From NCBI GenBank assembly GCA_037176885.1, contig JAWWNJ010000030.1:62001-126000 (forward strand): a stretch of DNA of 64,000 nucleotides, written 5' to 3'. The DNA comes from Favolaschia claudopus. Lineage: Eukaryota > Basidiomycota > Agaricomycetes > Agaricales > Mycenaceae. The notes under the pieces are model-generated. The model made no database searches, had not been told where the DNA came from, and saw only the letters and a program-made list of their open reading frames with translations. Position 1 is the first letter of the stretch. Each line of letters starts with the position of its first letter. Position numbers and translations under genes: made by a program. Positions 32,126-42,740 of the stretch are shown in pieces.

Positions 32126-35100
32126 CTAGTCTTCATCATCGTCTCCAGTTGCTGTGCCGAGGTCCAAAGCAGAGAAAGAGCTTGGAAACTGATTGTTCGT
32201 TAGATCAGGAATTATATTTCAATCGCACCCTGTCCATCGTTGTTGTGATCCATATGGGCGGGATACAATATCCAACAACGCCTCTCGCAACTTGACATTG
32301 AATGTCTGCAAGCGGAAGCACCTGCGGCGGAAAGCCTGCTTCGTTTGGCGCTGCGTACTGGCCACGAGCCCAAGTCTCGACACCAAGCTCGGGACTACCG
32401 GATTTCAGCGCACATCAGACAGAGGAAATTGAAAACTCACAAATCATGCCAAGGAAAGTCATTGTTTTCCATGGGAGTGTCAAGAGTTGGTACCAGCCAT
32501 GAAGGCAAGCACCGTCTTTTCAGAATCGAGAATCCCTTGCTGACGGTGTCGAAAAAGGTGCCGTATTTCGCCGGCATGCGGCTCGCCGTTGAAATGTACC
32601 TGAATGAGAGAGGAAGCAGCACCACGTCGCGAGTAATTTGTAAATGTAAGGCGGCGACCGTCAAGCAGCGCATAGTCATAGAAATTAACAAAGGAATCAA
32701 GCGCCTCCGTGTTTGCTCCCGGAATGCCAAGCGGTAGATGAACCTTTGCTCCGTGCTGGTTGTAGTAGTTCACGATGCCAAGACGCATGGCATCGTGTTT
32801 AGGTTCGTCAAATCGCGCAGATTTCTCCGCAAACGTACCGGCCAACACACGCGAAGGTGCTCGTGCTACCGATGAAGTCTTGAACATGATGCTCAGAAAA
32901 TTGCTAACAACTAACCATGATTTGCGGCGTCCTGAACTGTTCCTAGCGCTTCACGATCTCGACTCTCACCAAACAGTAGTTGAATGAAAGCGTGTTCCGC
33001 TTTGAGAGCAAACGGAAGATCCGGTGCCGATGTTTCGTCGAGGATACCATTCAACTTGATATCAGTTAGAAAATGGAGTAATAGAAACTCAAGAGATGCC
33101 CAGACATACCATGCCCTCCAATTGAACTGCGCGATGGAACTCCCGCATCATGGAGACTTCGAGCTGACCGCCGCCCCAACCATTAGTGTTCAGGTTCTTC
33201 AATACCTTGTTCAATCGTTCCGGAAGGAACGCCCAGAAGCCATAGAGAGGTCCGTAATCGAGAATTTGCTCTGGTACATGCACCGACCAGTGATGGTTTG
33301 GCTTCATTTTTTCGGCGCCATAAAGCTGTTGAAACAGAGTCAAGGACAGCTTAGCACTGACAGTGAAAGCTCACCTCCAAGAACTCCAAAAGGTAGTCTT
33401 GAAGCAAGCTTGTTGCTCGAGGGAGACCTTCAATTACACGTATTGAGCTTCCGACTAATATCTTCAGAGTCGTCGCTAGTCTAAGAAAACTATAATCTTC
33501 TCCATCTCAAAGCCGTTGAACCGGGACTTTCGGAGCGCGAGGCGCGCGAATTTTTTTATTTCCTGATGCCTTCGCTCGCTCGTAAGCCTTCAGCTTGGTT
33601 TTGTATTCTTTGGCGCTTGCAGGATACCGTTCTACGGCGTTTTCGTAATCGAGCTTTGCATCCTCCATCCAACGCTCCCATACAAGGGGGATCTGAGGGG
33701 ACAGGTTAGATACTACACAATTTATCAATTGATAGCGGGTGATATTACCGCAAGCGCCAAAGGCCCTGTGGTTGCAAACTTGTACTCGTCTGCCGTCAAT
33801 GAGCCACCCGCAGCTTCTCCAACACGCAGAGGAAGGCGACCGGCCCACAAAGGCGCTTCAAACTGCCGAGATTGAGCTGTAGTTATACTTGTGTGAAAAC
33901 GACTCACACTTTCAAGGAATTCGTGAATGACGGCAAGTTCTCGAGGTGTTTGAGGGGTGTTTTCACGTAACGCTCCGCCTTGAATAAAACACGAAAACCA
34001 TTGCTCCTTTGCGACACCTGTGATGAGAGAAATAAGCACCCTGCTGTGAATAGAGTGTGAGGACCCAACCCAACAATAGATTATGCATAGGGTCGACAAC
34101 CGTGTAGCGAGCAAATTCAGTCCAGCGAACACCGTGAGTGTTAAAGAAATCTTCCTTCTCTTGGTCAGTTGGTAGTTCATTATACTCCTTCGCTAACTGT
34201 CGATGTTCTTCTCCATCGCGTTTCGGGAATTCTACGAGATTATCAGTTTCCGCACTAAATTGGCAACGACTCGGTCACTTACCGTTCCGGCAAAGCTTGC
34301 ACATGGCCGGGTGGTCTGCAATGATCAAAACCAGTGCTACCCGCACCCGAATTCCTGAAGATAAATCACTTGTTAATCATGATACAATGCGTGCTAGAGT
34401 CATATTACCGTCAGGGTGTTCCGGAGTTTTTATAACAATACCGTCCTCATGCAACATTATCAGGTCGTCAACAACTGGTCTTAAAAGATTTTGCAGTTGC
34501 ACTGCAGTCGGTTCTTTTCGTCCAGTCATGCGACTGAGAATCAGATTATCAGTCCGATATCTGTAACAAGATGATGAGCATCCAAAATATTAACCAGGTA
34601 AACTCGCACGACGTCGCACTTTAAAGTGGTCTCCAGGTTTTGAACACAGAACGACATCGCGCCGGAGGATCCACTAGAGGCAAAGCTACTCTTGCTTCGC
34701 TTGAACCTAGGGAACATTCAGCAATTGTCAGTAGTATCTGTTGAACAGCGTACCAGTCTAAACTAAAACTAACTCCCAGGCGAATCTCCTCATCCACACC
34801 GGGACCAAAGAAGAACGAGTGCCCGTTAGCATCTTTGATTGTCTTCCAAACCGCTGCGTCTTGCATGCACTTCAATTCACCTTCCACGACAGTCCGGTGC
34901 TTCCATGAATTAACTGCAGCGACCATACCAGGCCGCCTGAAAAAATCTTTCAGCCCTTCAGACAGCAGCTGAACCGGCGAAACCAACTGAGGTTTTCGTT
35001 TTTGAACTCGTGCGGGGTTGTCAGCAGTCTGCCAAGCAGCGCCGAACACTTCGGCATTGCATTCAGGACAAAAAGTATCCGACGCGACGTCTGGTTTAAG

Positions 35101-36139
35101 GACGTAATGACAGCGGAAGCAGGTAGGATTCACGACAAAATTATCCTTGATTTCGAACCGAGAAAATACCGTCTTCAGTGTCTCAGGGACCTTTATTGGG
35201 TCCACCATATTGCCGACAAAGCAGGTGAATAAAAATGCAGCGCAAACGAGAATCAACGCGGCCGCGCGGAATGTAACACGATGTTTGGTGTGCAGGAATG
35301 CGACCAGATACATCACACATCGGATGTACCATCGAGGGTGAAAATGATCCCGGGCTGTTAAAGCCTGCGACATGTCGACTGCGGGACGCGCTGGAACAGG
35401 GTCAACTCCGACGGGAGGAGGGGGTGCGGGATCTGATACAGCAGGAACAGCGGCAGCAGCGTTCGAAATAGCGGGAGGGGGGGTAGGAGTCCTAGCACCG
35501 CTGTCAGCCAGAAGTATCGAACACATAAATAATAGATACCGGGGCTCAGAAACATTGTCGTCGATGGCCGAAGATGCAGCGTCCGTTTCATCACTAGAGT
35601 CATGCCGAGTCAGTTCCGATTTGTCAATATGCGACTTGCGAGTGAAGGTAATACAATTTAGATATAGATTCTGGCTGAGACAGGGCTTGTGTTGGTCGTG
35701 TCGAACGAGTCCGGTGATATGCTGTCGCCATAGCCGGCTTTCCACGGTCCGCAACAGTGGAGGGGGGGACAGCTGAGCGGCTACCAGTGCCACGAGTTGC
35801 ACCTCTTCCAGATCCGCGCTGTAATTTAATGGTCGCAGCTTGTCCGCTTCGAGTCGGTCCCGAGCTCGAAGTCGCGCGGCCTCGTCCACGACCGCCTCGG
35901 ACAGCCGAAGGGATATTGGGGGCGGGGTTGAGATCTTTGAGAGGCGGAGCAGGCATTAGCGAGGATTGTTTTGTACTTAATAGAAGCGTCGTCTGCAAGG
36001 CTTCAGCAGTGAGGCAAGAATCCGCGAGACTGCCAGTGACGGAAAAGGACCTGTCAATGACGAAGCCGTGCCAAACAATGTCACTCGTTTGGCAAACAAT
36101 GATGCCAACACCTCTATCCTGAAAAGAGGGCCAGGCCAT
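32126..36139 (-). pseudogene. Tnp2/CACTA-type transposase, many exons, decayed
   Basis: The conserved core is TARDHFHPRWYIRCVMYLVA, a Cys ribbon (PTCFRCHYVL...DTFCPECNAEVFG), PGMVAAVNSWKHRTVVEGEL, SFFFGPGVDEEIRLGVSFSL, then over an intron DWFKRSKSSF and SFCVQNLETTL. Downstream come RKEPTAVQLQNLLRPVVDDL, VVDPMHNLLLG (DPMHN motif, ~34090), PLWAGRLPLRVGEAAGGSLT, KPNHHWSVHVPEQI and GQLEVSMMREFHRAVQ, ending GTATGDDDED at 32126. About 15 exons with GT-AG introns are inferred. Decay signs: an in-frame TGA at 33507 between KVPVQRL and DGEDYSFLRL; a missing zinc-binding stretch after HPAMCKLC; and loss of the segment before YTVVDPMH. Transposition by this copy is therefore unlikely. Confidence 0.82.
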
Positions 36140-36204
36140 CAGTCGCGTGACTTTTGACAGAAAATCACGGGGTCAATGTCGAGATGTTGAGATCGTACTA
36201 GACG

Positions 36205-36330
36205 TCGCGAGCGGAGCGAGCGCAGCGGGGTTTGGGGCGGCCAGCCCCAACAAGCTGTGTGACCGAACGGAGGGAGGTCGGCGAGCGCAGCGAGTCGGCC
36301 GTGCCGGAGGCAGGGAGCTAAAGCTTGTGA
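36205..36330 (+). repeat. GC-rich hairpin repeat, third locus
   Basis: GCGGGGTTTGGGGCGGCCAG, then CCCCAACAAGCTGTGTGACC and GTCGGCGAGCGCAGCGAGTC parallel the unit at 13367-13520 but lack the poly(A) run. It sits in the 5' region of the transposase gene, inside the CACTG element. Confidence 0.65.
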
Positions 36331-36514
36331 CACCCAAATGACACCTTCGCACTTGCTTCACAACCACTCAGAACGACGGAAACACTTGCGGCCGATATGT
36401 TTTGAAAACTCATAGATAGACTAAGGGACACTAACTACGTCTACTCAAAACTTCGCCTATGTCAGCCTACAGCCGTAGGCAAACCCTTGGCCTACGACCC
36501 CTCGGAATGCAGTG

Positions 36515-37837
36515 GCTGATGTCGATTCAAACGAACTTAAATGAAGATAATATACCATATGAGCACGGTCACAGACTACAGGTACATGAAAGCTCTAGCT
36601 GGACTAAAAAATTCTGCGATATCTGTTTGCTTGGTTTTCCGACCATACCACTGAGTATCCAAAAGGGGAAAAGAACGGAAAAAGGCGGAAAGAGAAATAA
36701 AAAGAAAGAGAAAAGAAAGAGACAAGTAAGCTTTCGGGGTGAGCATGGGAAGGCTCTTGGGAGGCTCAGAAAGATCTAAGGCGGGCTATGATTGTACTTG
36801 GTTGAAGCTTTTTCAATTACTCAATGTACAAAATAAATGTAAAGCAGCAAGACACACGGGTAACTGGCAAGGGGTAACAAAGTCCAACAGTAAAATGAAA
36901 GGGGATCCCGGAGGAGAGGAAGATAAACTCTACCTCCTAAACAGCCTGCTATTGCATCGAAAATAAAGAAAATAAAAATGCAGTATCAATTGCGTACATT
37001 TGTATGGCTGACTTGACTGAATTCTTGACTCACGCCACAGTAAGTACAAGCCCAATTACTGGCCAGTGCCAGTGATGCAGCTGCAGCATCAAGATACTTC
37101 AAAGGAACTGTAATCCTAAGCTCACAGAAGGTGATGGAAAATTCAAAAATTGCTCAGTTAACAGACCTAGAATGGGATTTCCGAGTACATCAGAGACTGA
37201 ATGAAACAATATTGAGATCTCCTCACCCATTTTTTGCCTCACCTCGGACTGCATCAAAATCCCAGAAGCAATGAGGGAAAAAAAATAGTTTGATCGTGAC
37301 TAGAGCGAGAGAATCTCGTGAGTTTGACCATGCAAAGAGCATTGAAAACAAATTGAGTGTCGCCAATATTTTTCTGGAGCGTCCGGAGGAGCGGGAGATG
37401 CCCATTTCGCGGCAACAGAGGGGGATGATAAAAGGCAGAATTTATTCAAATTGCGAACATTCGGGCCGTCCCAGCATGAGAAAGCGCGCAATTAAATGAC
37501 TTGAATATCGTATCTGTACAGCCCAAGCAAAGTCAGAGGTCTGCAAGCCCGCAGGGTCGAGAAATTGCGGACAAAAGACAGAAGGTTGTTAAGTGTTACA
37601 GTTGTGACAACGTCACACTCAGCCTCGGGATGTCTTGCGGTGTGTGAATCGTGGCTGTGCACTCAACATGCTGAGTGGACCCAGCTGATCGGTCGGTTAA
37701 CCGTTTGCTTTTCCTCCAAATCAGTGACCAACCAAACACAAATATTTGGTGGGGGGGTCTAACCGACGTCAAACACGTGAAGTGATGGGTGGGCCAGATC
37801 CAGAGATCTGAGGCCTCTTGCAGGACCTCTGACATTC
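36515..37837. other. Unassigned
   Basis: It contains AAGAAAGAGAAAAGAAAGAG-type purine tracts at about 36670-36725 and a string CCCAGCTGATCGGTCGGTTA near 37680, similar to 1211-1230. No ORF with a recognised motif is present. Confidence 0.35.
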
Positions 37838-38426
37838 ACCTATGATGCCTGCCCCGAAAAATCTGGGTTTTGGGACATCTTATCCGGACCCCAAGTGGGG
37901 AAGATCTTATCCGAATCCGAACCAGGCCTTCCAAGAGGTCGATGCTTTATCCGGACGGTGAACCAGGCCTCAAAAAATCGGCTAAAATCGCAAAAATTCG
38001 CAATTTATCTCTTGACGCGTCTGGGTGGCTCCTCTAGCTCCTTTGAGTAATGCGGAAGCTTGTCATGTAGTTTGAATTATGTTCTTCGCTTTCTGTGGTG
38101 CGCTTGCCGAATTTTGCGGCACCTGATTCCCGAAAGTTCCCCGAAATAGGTAGAAAATGTGTCTTTGGTGGGAAATTCGTCAGATTGTACCTGATTGACC
38201 TCGAAGTTGGCCCAATTTGGTGAGAATCAGTGGTGGAACTTGTGTCCGAGGAGTCTCGGGTATCTTTTATCTGAATCTGAACCACCAGCCTCCATGATTT
38301 ATCCGAATTGTGGGGCAGGGTTGGCGTCGTCGATGGTCGATTTCTTATCCGAATCCGGGCAGGGTGCGCGCAATTTTTGGGCATGTTTTATCCGAATCGA
38401 AAATTTCGCGGGCAGGCATCATAGGT
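37838..38426. mobile_element. Non-autonomous element with TTATCCGAATC subterminal repeats
   Basis: ACCTATGATGCCTGCCC at 37838 is inverted at about 38410-38426, with GAAA-rich sequence just inside both. The interior carries at least seven variants of TTATCC(G)GAATC, three near the left end (37875, 37909, 37949) and four near the right (38267-38395), all in the same orientation. That pattern suggests transposase-binding arrays. No duplication of the target site is evident and no transposase ORF is present. Confidence 0.6.
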
Positions 38427-38799
38427 GGTTGTCGGGGGTCCTCCTCTTGCCTTGCATTCTACCCAAAATTCACTACCACCATGCCCTCGACTGGACACCA
38501 TTTACGCTCACTGTTAGGCCTGCAAGTCACCGTCCATGACTCGACCTGAACCTTTCTTGCTCGAAACAAAAGAGGAATCTCGTGTCTGACGCAAATGTCA
38601 ACAGGAATTCGGCTCAGGTTTCAAACTCAAAGGAAGCGCAGCTTCAGGAATTTGACCATTTCAAAAAACAGCCTCGATCTGAATTCCAGCGTCGTTGTTT
38701 AACTTCGTAGCAAAGGAGAATTCAACCAAAGGTGATGGCCTTCTGTTTCCTTGACAAACACGAACCTGTAGAGTATTGTATGTCCAGCTTTTTGTTTGC
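38427..38799. other. Unassigned spacer
   Basis: A short plus ORF from the ATG at 38482 (MPSTGHHLRSLLGLQVTVHD) stops after 22 codons. Nothing further is seen. Confidence 0.3.
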
Positions 38800-39050
38800 A
38801 TCTGCATTTATATACCGCAACAAGTACACCAACTACTACAGCTGTAAGACGCGGTGCTCGCGAGGAGCAATAACTAATTAAGGGTCTGCTCCGGGAATCA
38901 GGCGGGTGTTGTAGAGTAGAGTGGTGGAGTATGGGTTTGTAGTATGAGGTTGCGGGGTGTGCTGCGGTACATAGACCATAGAAACCATGCGCATAGAGAA
39001 GATATGTACAAGAAGGAGAGGTGTTGGGGAGGGGGGAGAGGCCATGGGGC
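38800..39050. repeat. Dispersed repeat, copy 2
   Basis: This is the same block order as 18350-18600: CTGCATTTATATACCGCAAC, AAGACGCGGTGCTCGCGAGG, a GT-rich middle, then ACATAGACCATAGAAACCAT and ATGTACAAGAAGGAGAGG. A shorter relative of the GCGCGGTG...GCTCGCGAAGC block is at about 44800-44822. It may be a SINE-like or UTR-derived repeat. Confidence 0.55.
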
Positions 39051-39516
39051 GGGGGTGGCGTTCAGTGTTGCATTTCTGGGCTGGGGTGGAACGAAGGCTT
39101 CTGGCGAGGGCGCTCGCCCGCTGAAGAAGCGCGCACAACCCGGCCACCAGCTCAGGTTCCACCCCGTCCAGCGGCCAGTGCTCAGCCGCACCCAGGTGCC
39201 GCTACACAGCCAAGGAAGTCTGGGGTGCGATTTGCACCACAGGAGGCTTCCTACCCCGCCTCTAACTCCCTACCCCATAACCCTGCCGCCATCTCTATTC
39301 CTACGCAGGTAATGGCGTCCCCTATTCCTACTCCCCGCCCCAGCTCTACTTCTTGTGCCCCCTCGGTGGCCATGCCCACTGCCGTCCCGTCCCCCTCTCC
39401 ACGTTGCAGTAGCTCCTTCGCCTATGGCCATTGATGCTATTCGACCTGAAAGGGGAGGTCGACAACGACGGCACGGCGGGGCGGTGCAGTGTAAGGGCAA
39501 CCTTTAGGACCCGAGA

Positions 39517-39953
39517 TAGTGCTGCCGAGAGCTGAGTTGGAGCTGAACTCGAGTTGATTGCCCATCAGCTCGCTGTCAGCTCGAGTTGAGCGGAGCTGGC
39601 TCAGAGCTGATACCAGATATGGGAATCTACTGTCCCAGGGTTCATCTTTCCACCCGAAGGGCAAAATTTCAGGGGAGAATGGACCAAATTTTTATGTGGA
39701 AGGTTCTCCTGAGCTCTCTTCAAGCTCAAACTGCTTTTTTTACGTCGAAAACGGCCAAGAAACGGCCAATACAGGAACTGGGTAGGGAGTGTGATGTCAC
39801 TCAGTTACTCCGCCGGAAATGTCACGTCGTCCGCTTTGGGTGACGAGGGTGGAGTCGAGGCGAGCTGGCATCACCTCGAGGTGCCGCTTTTGGGAAGGGG
39901 TCGAGTTGGAGTTGAACTCAGCTCGGAGCTAGCTCCAGCTTCCGGCAACACTA
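39517..39953. mobile_element. hAT MITE, copy A (437 bp) with 8-bp target duplication
   Basis: It starts TAGTGCTGCCGAGAGCTGAG and ends with CTTCCGGCAACACTA. The flanks are ACCCGAGA at 39509-39516 and 39954-39961. It is the same length as copy B and about 95% identical by eye. Repeated GAGCTG/CAGCTC words lie in both subterminal regions. Long ORFs inside are shared by both copies but look like composition effects and show no domain. Confidence 0.95.
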
Positions 39954-40043
39954 ACCCGAGATGTCTCGAGGGTCTAGCGAGGGAGAATCCAAAGTTAATT
40001 AAAGACGCTACTAGGAATACATTCCTAGCGAGGGAGAATTGTC

Positions 40044-41304
40044 TGAGCACGAGTTTTGGCCATAGATGGTCGGGAGCTGGCGAAAAGTGAGACATCAGTG
40101 CCATCAATTTTGGCAACTTTCATCAATGTCGCAAATTTCTTTTTCCTGTTACCGGCGACGGTCGTCCGTGGTCGTTTGTTATCGGGGAGTAGTGTTGCCG
40201 GGAGCTGAGTTGGAGCTGAACTCGAGTTGATTGCCCATCAGCTCGCTGTCAGCTCGAGTTGACCGGAGCTGGCTCAGAGCTGATACCGGATATGGGAATC
40301 TAGTGTCCCAGGGTTCGTCTTTCCACCCGAAGGGCAAAATTTTAGGGGAGAATGGACCAAATTTTTATGTGGAAGGTTTTCCTGAGCTCTCTTCAAGCTC
40401 AAACTGCTTTTTATACGTCGAAAACGGCCAAGAAACGGCCAATACAGAAACTGGGGAGGGAGTGTGATGTCACTCAGTTACACCACCGTAAATGTCACGT
40501 CGTCCGCTTTGGGTGACGAGGGTGGAGTCGAGGCGAGCTGGCATCACCTCGAGGTGCCGCTTTTGGGAAGGGGTCGAGTTGGAGTTGAACTCAGCTTGGA
40601 GCTAGCTCCAGCTTCCGGCAACACTATCGGGGAGCTTCAGGTCGTCAGCCTGACAGCGGCTCGTTAATGGTGTTTGTGGTGATGGCATACACCCTATATA
40701 TGGTGTATGCCGTCCGAAAAGGGTGTATGCTTTTGATCGCGTCCCAAAAAGGTGTATGCCTTGATGATGCATCCAAAAAAGGTGTATGGCAGTGATAACA
40801 TCACAAGAGACACCAAAATGGGCAGTCCGGCGAATGCCGAGACCCCTGATTTACTTTTCCGTTCGTTCTTGACTGAATTCTGCGTCTGAACGCAGTGTAA
40901 AAAAAATGCAGCGTAGTATCCGAGGCTTGTATTGAAGATGGGGGGAATGCTCTGCAGCAGTGTGGGCCGTGTCTCAATTTATCCTGTGGTTCTGAACATT
41001 TAACTGATATTCAACACTCTGCGGATACTCCTGGCAACAATTTTGAATACTGGATACCTGAGATTATCGATGAATGTGGTGGTTGGCGAGAGAATATTTT
41101 TCCTCCCCTAATTTCCTTCCTGCTGTAGTGACAAAACTGCCATCATTTTGGAGTTTACTCGCTCCTTCCATTTTCAACCTGGTAGTTGAACTCAAGTTGA
41201 ACTACCTATGTCAAGAGGAGTCAGGACAGAATCATTGTGTAGCTCAATAACAGGAACTCTCTATTCTCTCAGACAAAATTAAGAGACACTTAGGCGGCAG
41301 TCCA
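40044..41304. repeat. Dispersed ~765-bp repeat, copy 1, carrying a hAT MITE and a 53-bp expansion
   Basis: From GTCTGAGCACGAGTTTTGGC to AGACACTTAGGCGGCAG this matches 62391-63152 in inverse orientation almost base for base. The extra length is the 437-bp hAT MITE plus its 8-bp duplication at 40190-40634, and about 53 bp around 40670-40720. The latter adds a copy of the GGTGTATGC motif, which is repeated four to five times in both loci. The ends are TG...CA-like, suggesting a solo LTR, but no flanking duplication was found. Confidence 0.85.
40190..40626. mobile_element. hAT MITE, copy B (437 bp) with 8-bp target duplication
   Basis: It runs from TAGTGTTGCCGGGAGCTGAG to CTTCCGGCAACACTA, flanked by TCGGGGAG at 40182-40189 and 40627-40634. 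The inverse copy of the surrounding repeat, at about 63000, holds a single CTCCCCGA and no MITE, which is a natural empty site. This makes it the best-proven insertion in the window. Confidence 0.97.
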
Positions 41305-42740
41305 TATACCAACCACTCTATTTTGTTTTCTCAATATTAGCTACATACCTCTCCCTTCTCAATCTCATACTTTTGTTGAATTGGCTCTACTAACCGCATC
41401 AGTGTGAACGAGTTGAACCGTGGGAATCTCCTATGATCGCATCATTTGGGGCCAAGTCAACTTCCGAATATTCGTTCCCTCACGCGTCGCGGGACAAGTC
41501 CATTCAGTACTCAGACCTCATTTCTATGACCTAAACTACCTCGAGGCAAATTTCTAGCCAATACTAGTAGACACTCACAAAGCAATTAATTACTTTTGCA
41601 TGCGGACTCATTTTTATTGGTTTATCTCCATTCCGAGGTAGAAAAAATAACATTCGACACTGTTCCCGAAGTTGGAAAATCTTGTCGGAGAGAAGAAAAG
41701 ACTTCATTCCCTTCGAGCTAGGGTTTCGCTATCGAGATTTTGGTCATAAACTGCTCAGAAACTCGAGCTGAGGGGCAGTACTGGTCATTCCTTCAACAGA
41801 TTCTTTGCGGTGCCAGTCAGCCGCAAAATTCAACTTGAGGGTTCAAAAATTGCCCCGCAGTGTTGCCACATCAGCGATCTCGAATAACGTTTGAATTTCT
41901 TCCCGAGGGAAAAGATGTGATGACACTCACACCAGGGGAAATGGGTTAAGCAGACGAGACAGGAGCACGGCGGATTCCGCATTAAAATTGCCATATGGAA
42001 GTAATTGGCGCAGCTACTCTCCTGAACTCCGAGTTTCTTCGACCGACACGGCGTTCATGCTGCTGTATAAGAGGTGGTGAGCATCCTGTTGGTCTTCATA
42101 GAGTTATAAAACAAAATTACCGGCACTCAAGAATGTATTGCTCACAGGGCATTGAAAGTGAGTTCTATTGCCAGAAGTCTAAGGGCAAGCAATGATCCTC
42201 AATAATCTTACCTCGCCATTTCGAGGTCGGAGTTCGTCAAACCCCCAAAAATTCATACTAAGTGCAGGAGACTAGATCCGTCAGATGTAGGTCTGAATGA
42301 CGAACAAATCAAAGTTATTTCCGCTGGACTGGCATTGGTCGCGGGAACTCCACTAGAAAGTCAAACTTTCACATTTCAAAACACCCTATTGAAGGCTGGA
42401 TTTCAACCAATTTGGGGACTTTTTGAGTGGACTTTTGACGCATCTACTGGTGCGATTTGGGTTTATTGAGCAATGGCATAGGAGCGGTGTTTGATATCCC
42501 TCGTATTGAGGCTTCTGGAGTCGAAATTGGTGTATACTGCCAAATTGGGTGGGGTGAAAATTTATAGCTCCTTCAATTATTTAAATTTTGGAAATCCCTC
42601 TTGGGAAGTTGTTCCTCTGTTGAAAAGGAGTCGTTTTGCAAGAGGAATAAAAATTAGGGCAAAAACTGGGGTCACAGTTAGCGTTGTCACGGAGAGGCGG
42701 TGACTAAGTGACGCGCACCATAGTCTTTATGAGCTGCCCA
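41305..42740. other. Unassigned
   Basis: No recognised coding sequence. ORFs at 41995-42195 and 42491-42703 have no motif. The N-terminal helix-turn-helix part expected before the integrase gene at 42.7 kb was searched for here and not found. Confidence 0.35.

Larger units (their letters stand above)
30858..36514. mobile_element. CACTG-ended DNA transposon (EnSpm/CACTA-like), 5.7 kb, two genes
   Basis: CACTGCATTCCGAGG occurs at 30858-30872 and its exact inverse at 36500-36514. Inside both ends GCCTA/TAGGC words are repeated (30872-30990 and 36445-36497), as in CACTA subterminal arrays. The element encloses a Tnp2-type transposase (minus) and a companion gene (plus) that converge, with 53 bp between their stop codons. 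The flanks read ..CTAGC| and |GCTGA.., so a clean 3-bp duplication is not visible. A GC-rich hairpin repeat lies in its right subterminal region (36205-36330). Confidence 0.75.

Noticed and set aside
39558..40667. Repeated ORFs in the two 437-bp MITEs
   Set aside because: The frames are shared only because the MITEs are copies. They lack any transposase motif and run through the inverted ends.
40044..41304. Full LTR retrotransposon between the two inverse 765-bp repeats
   Set aside because: The copies are in inverse, not direct, orientation, and the DNA between them contains unrelated transposons, so they cannot be the LTR pair of one element.
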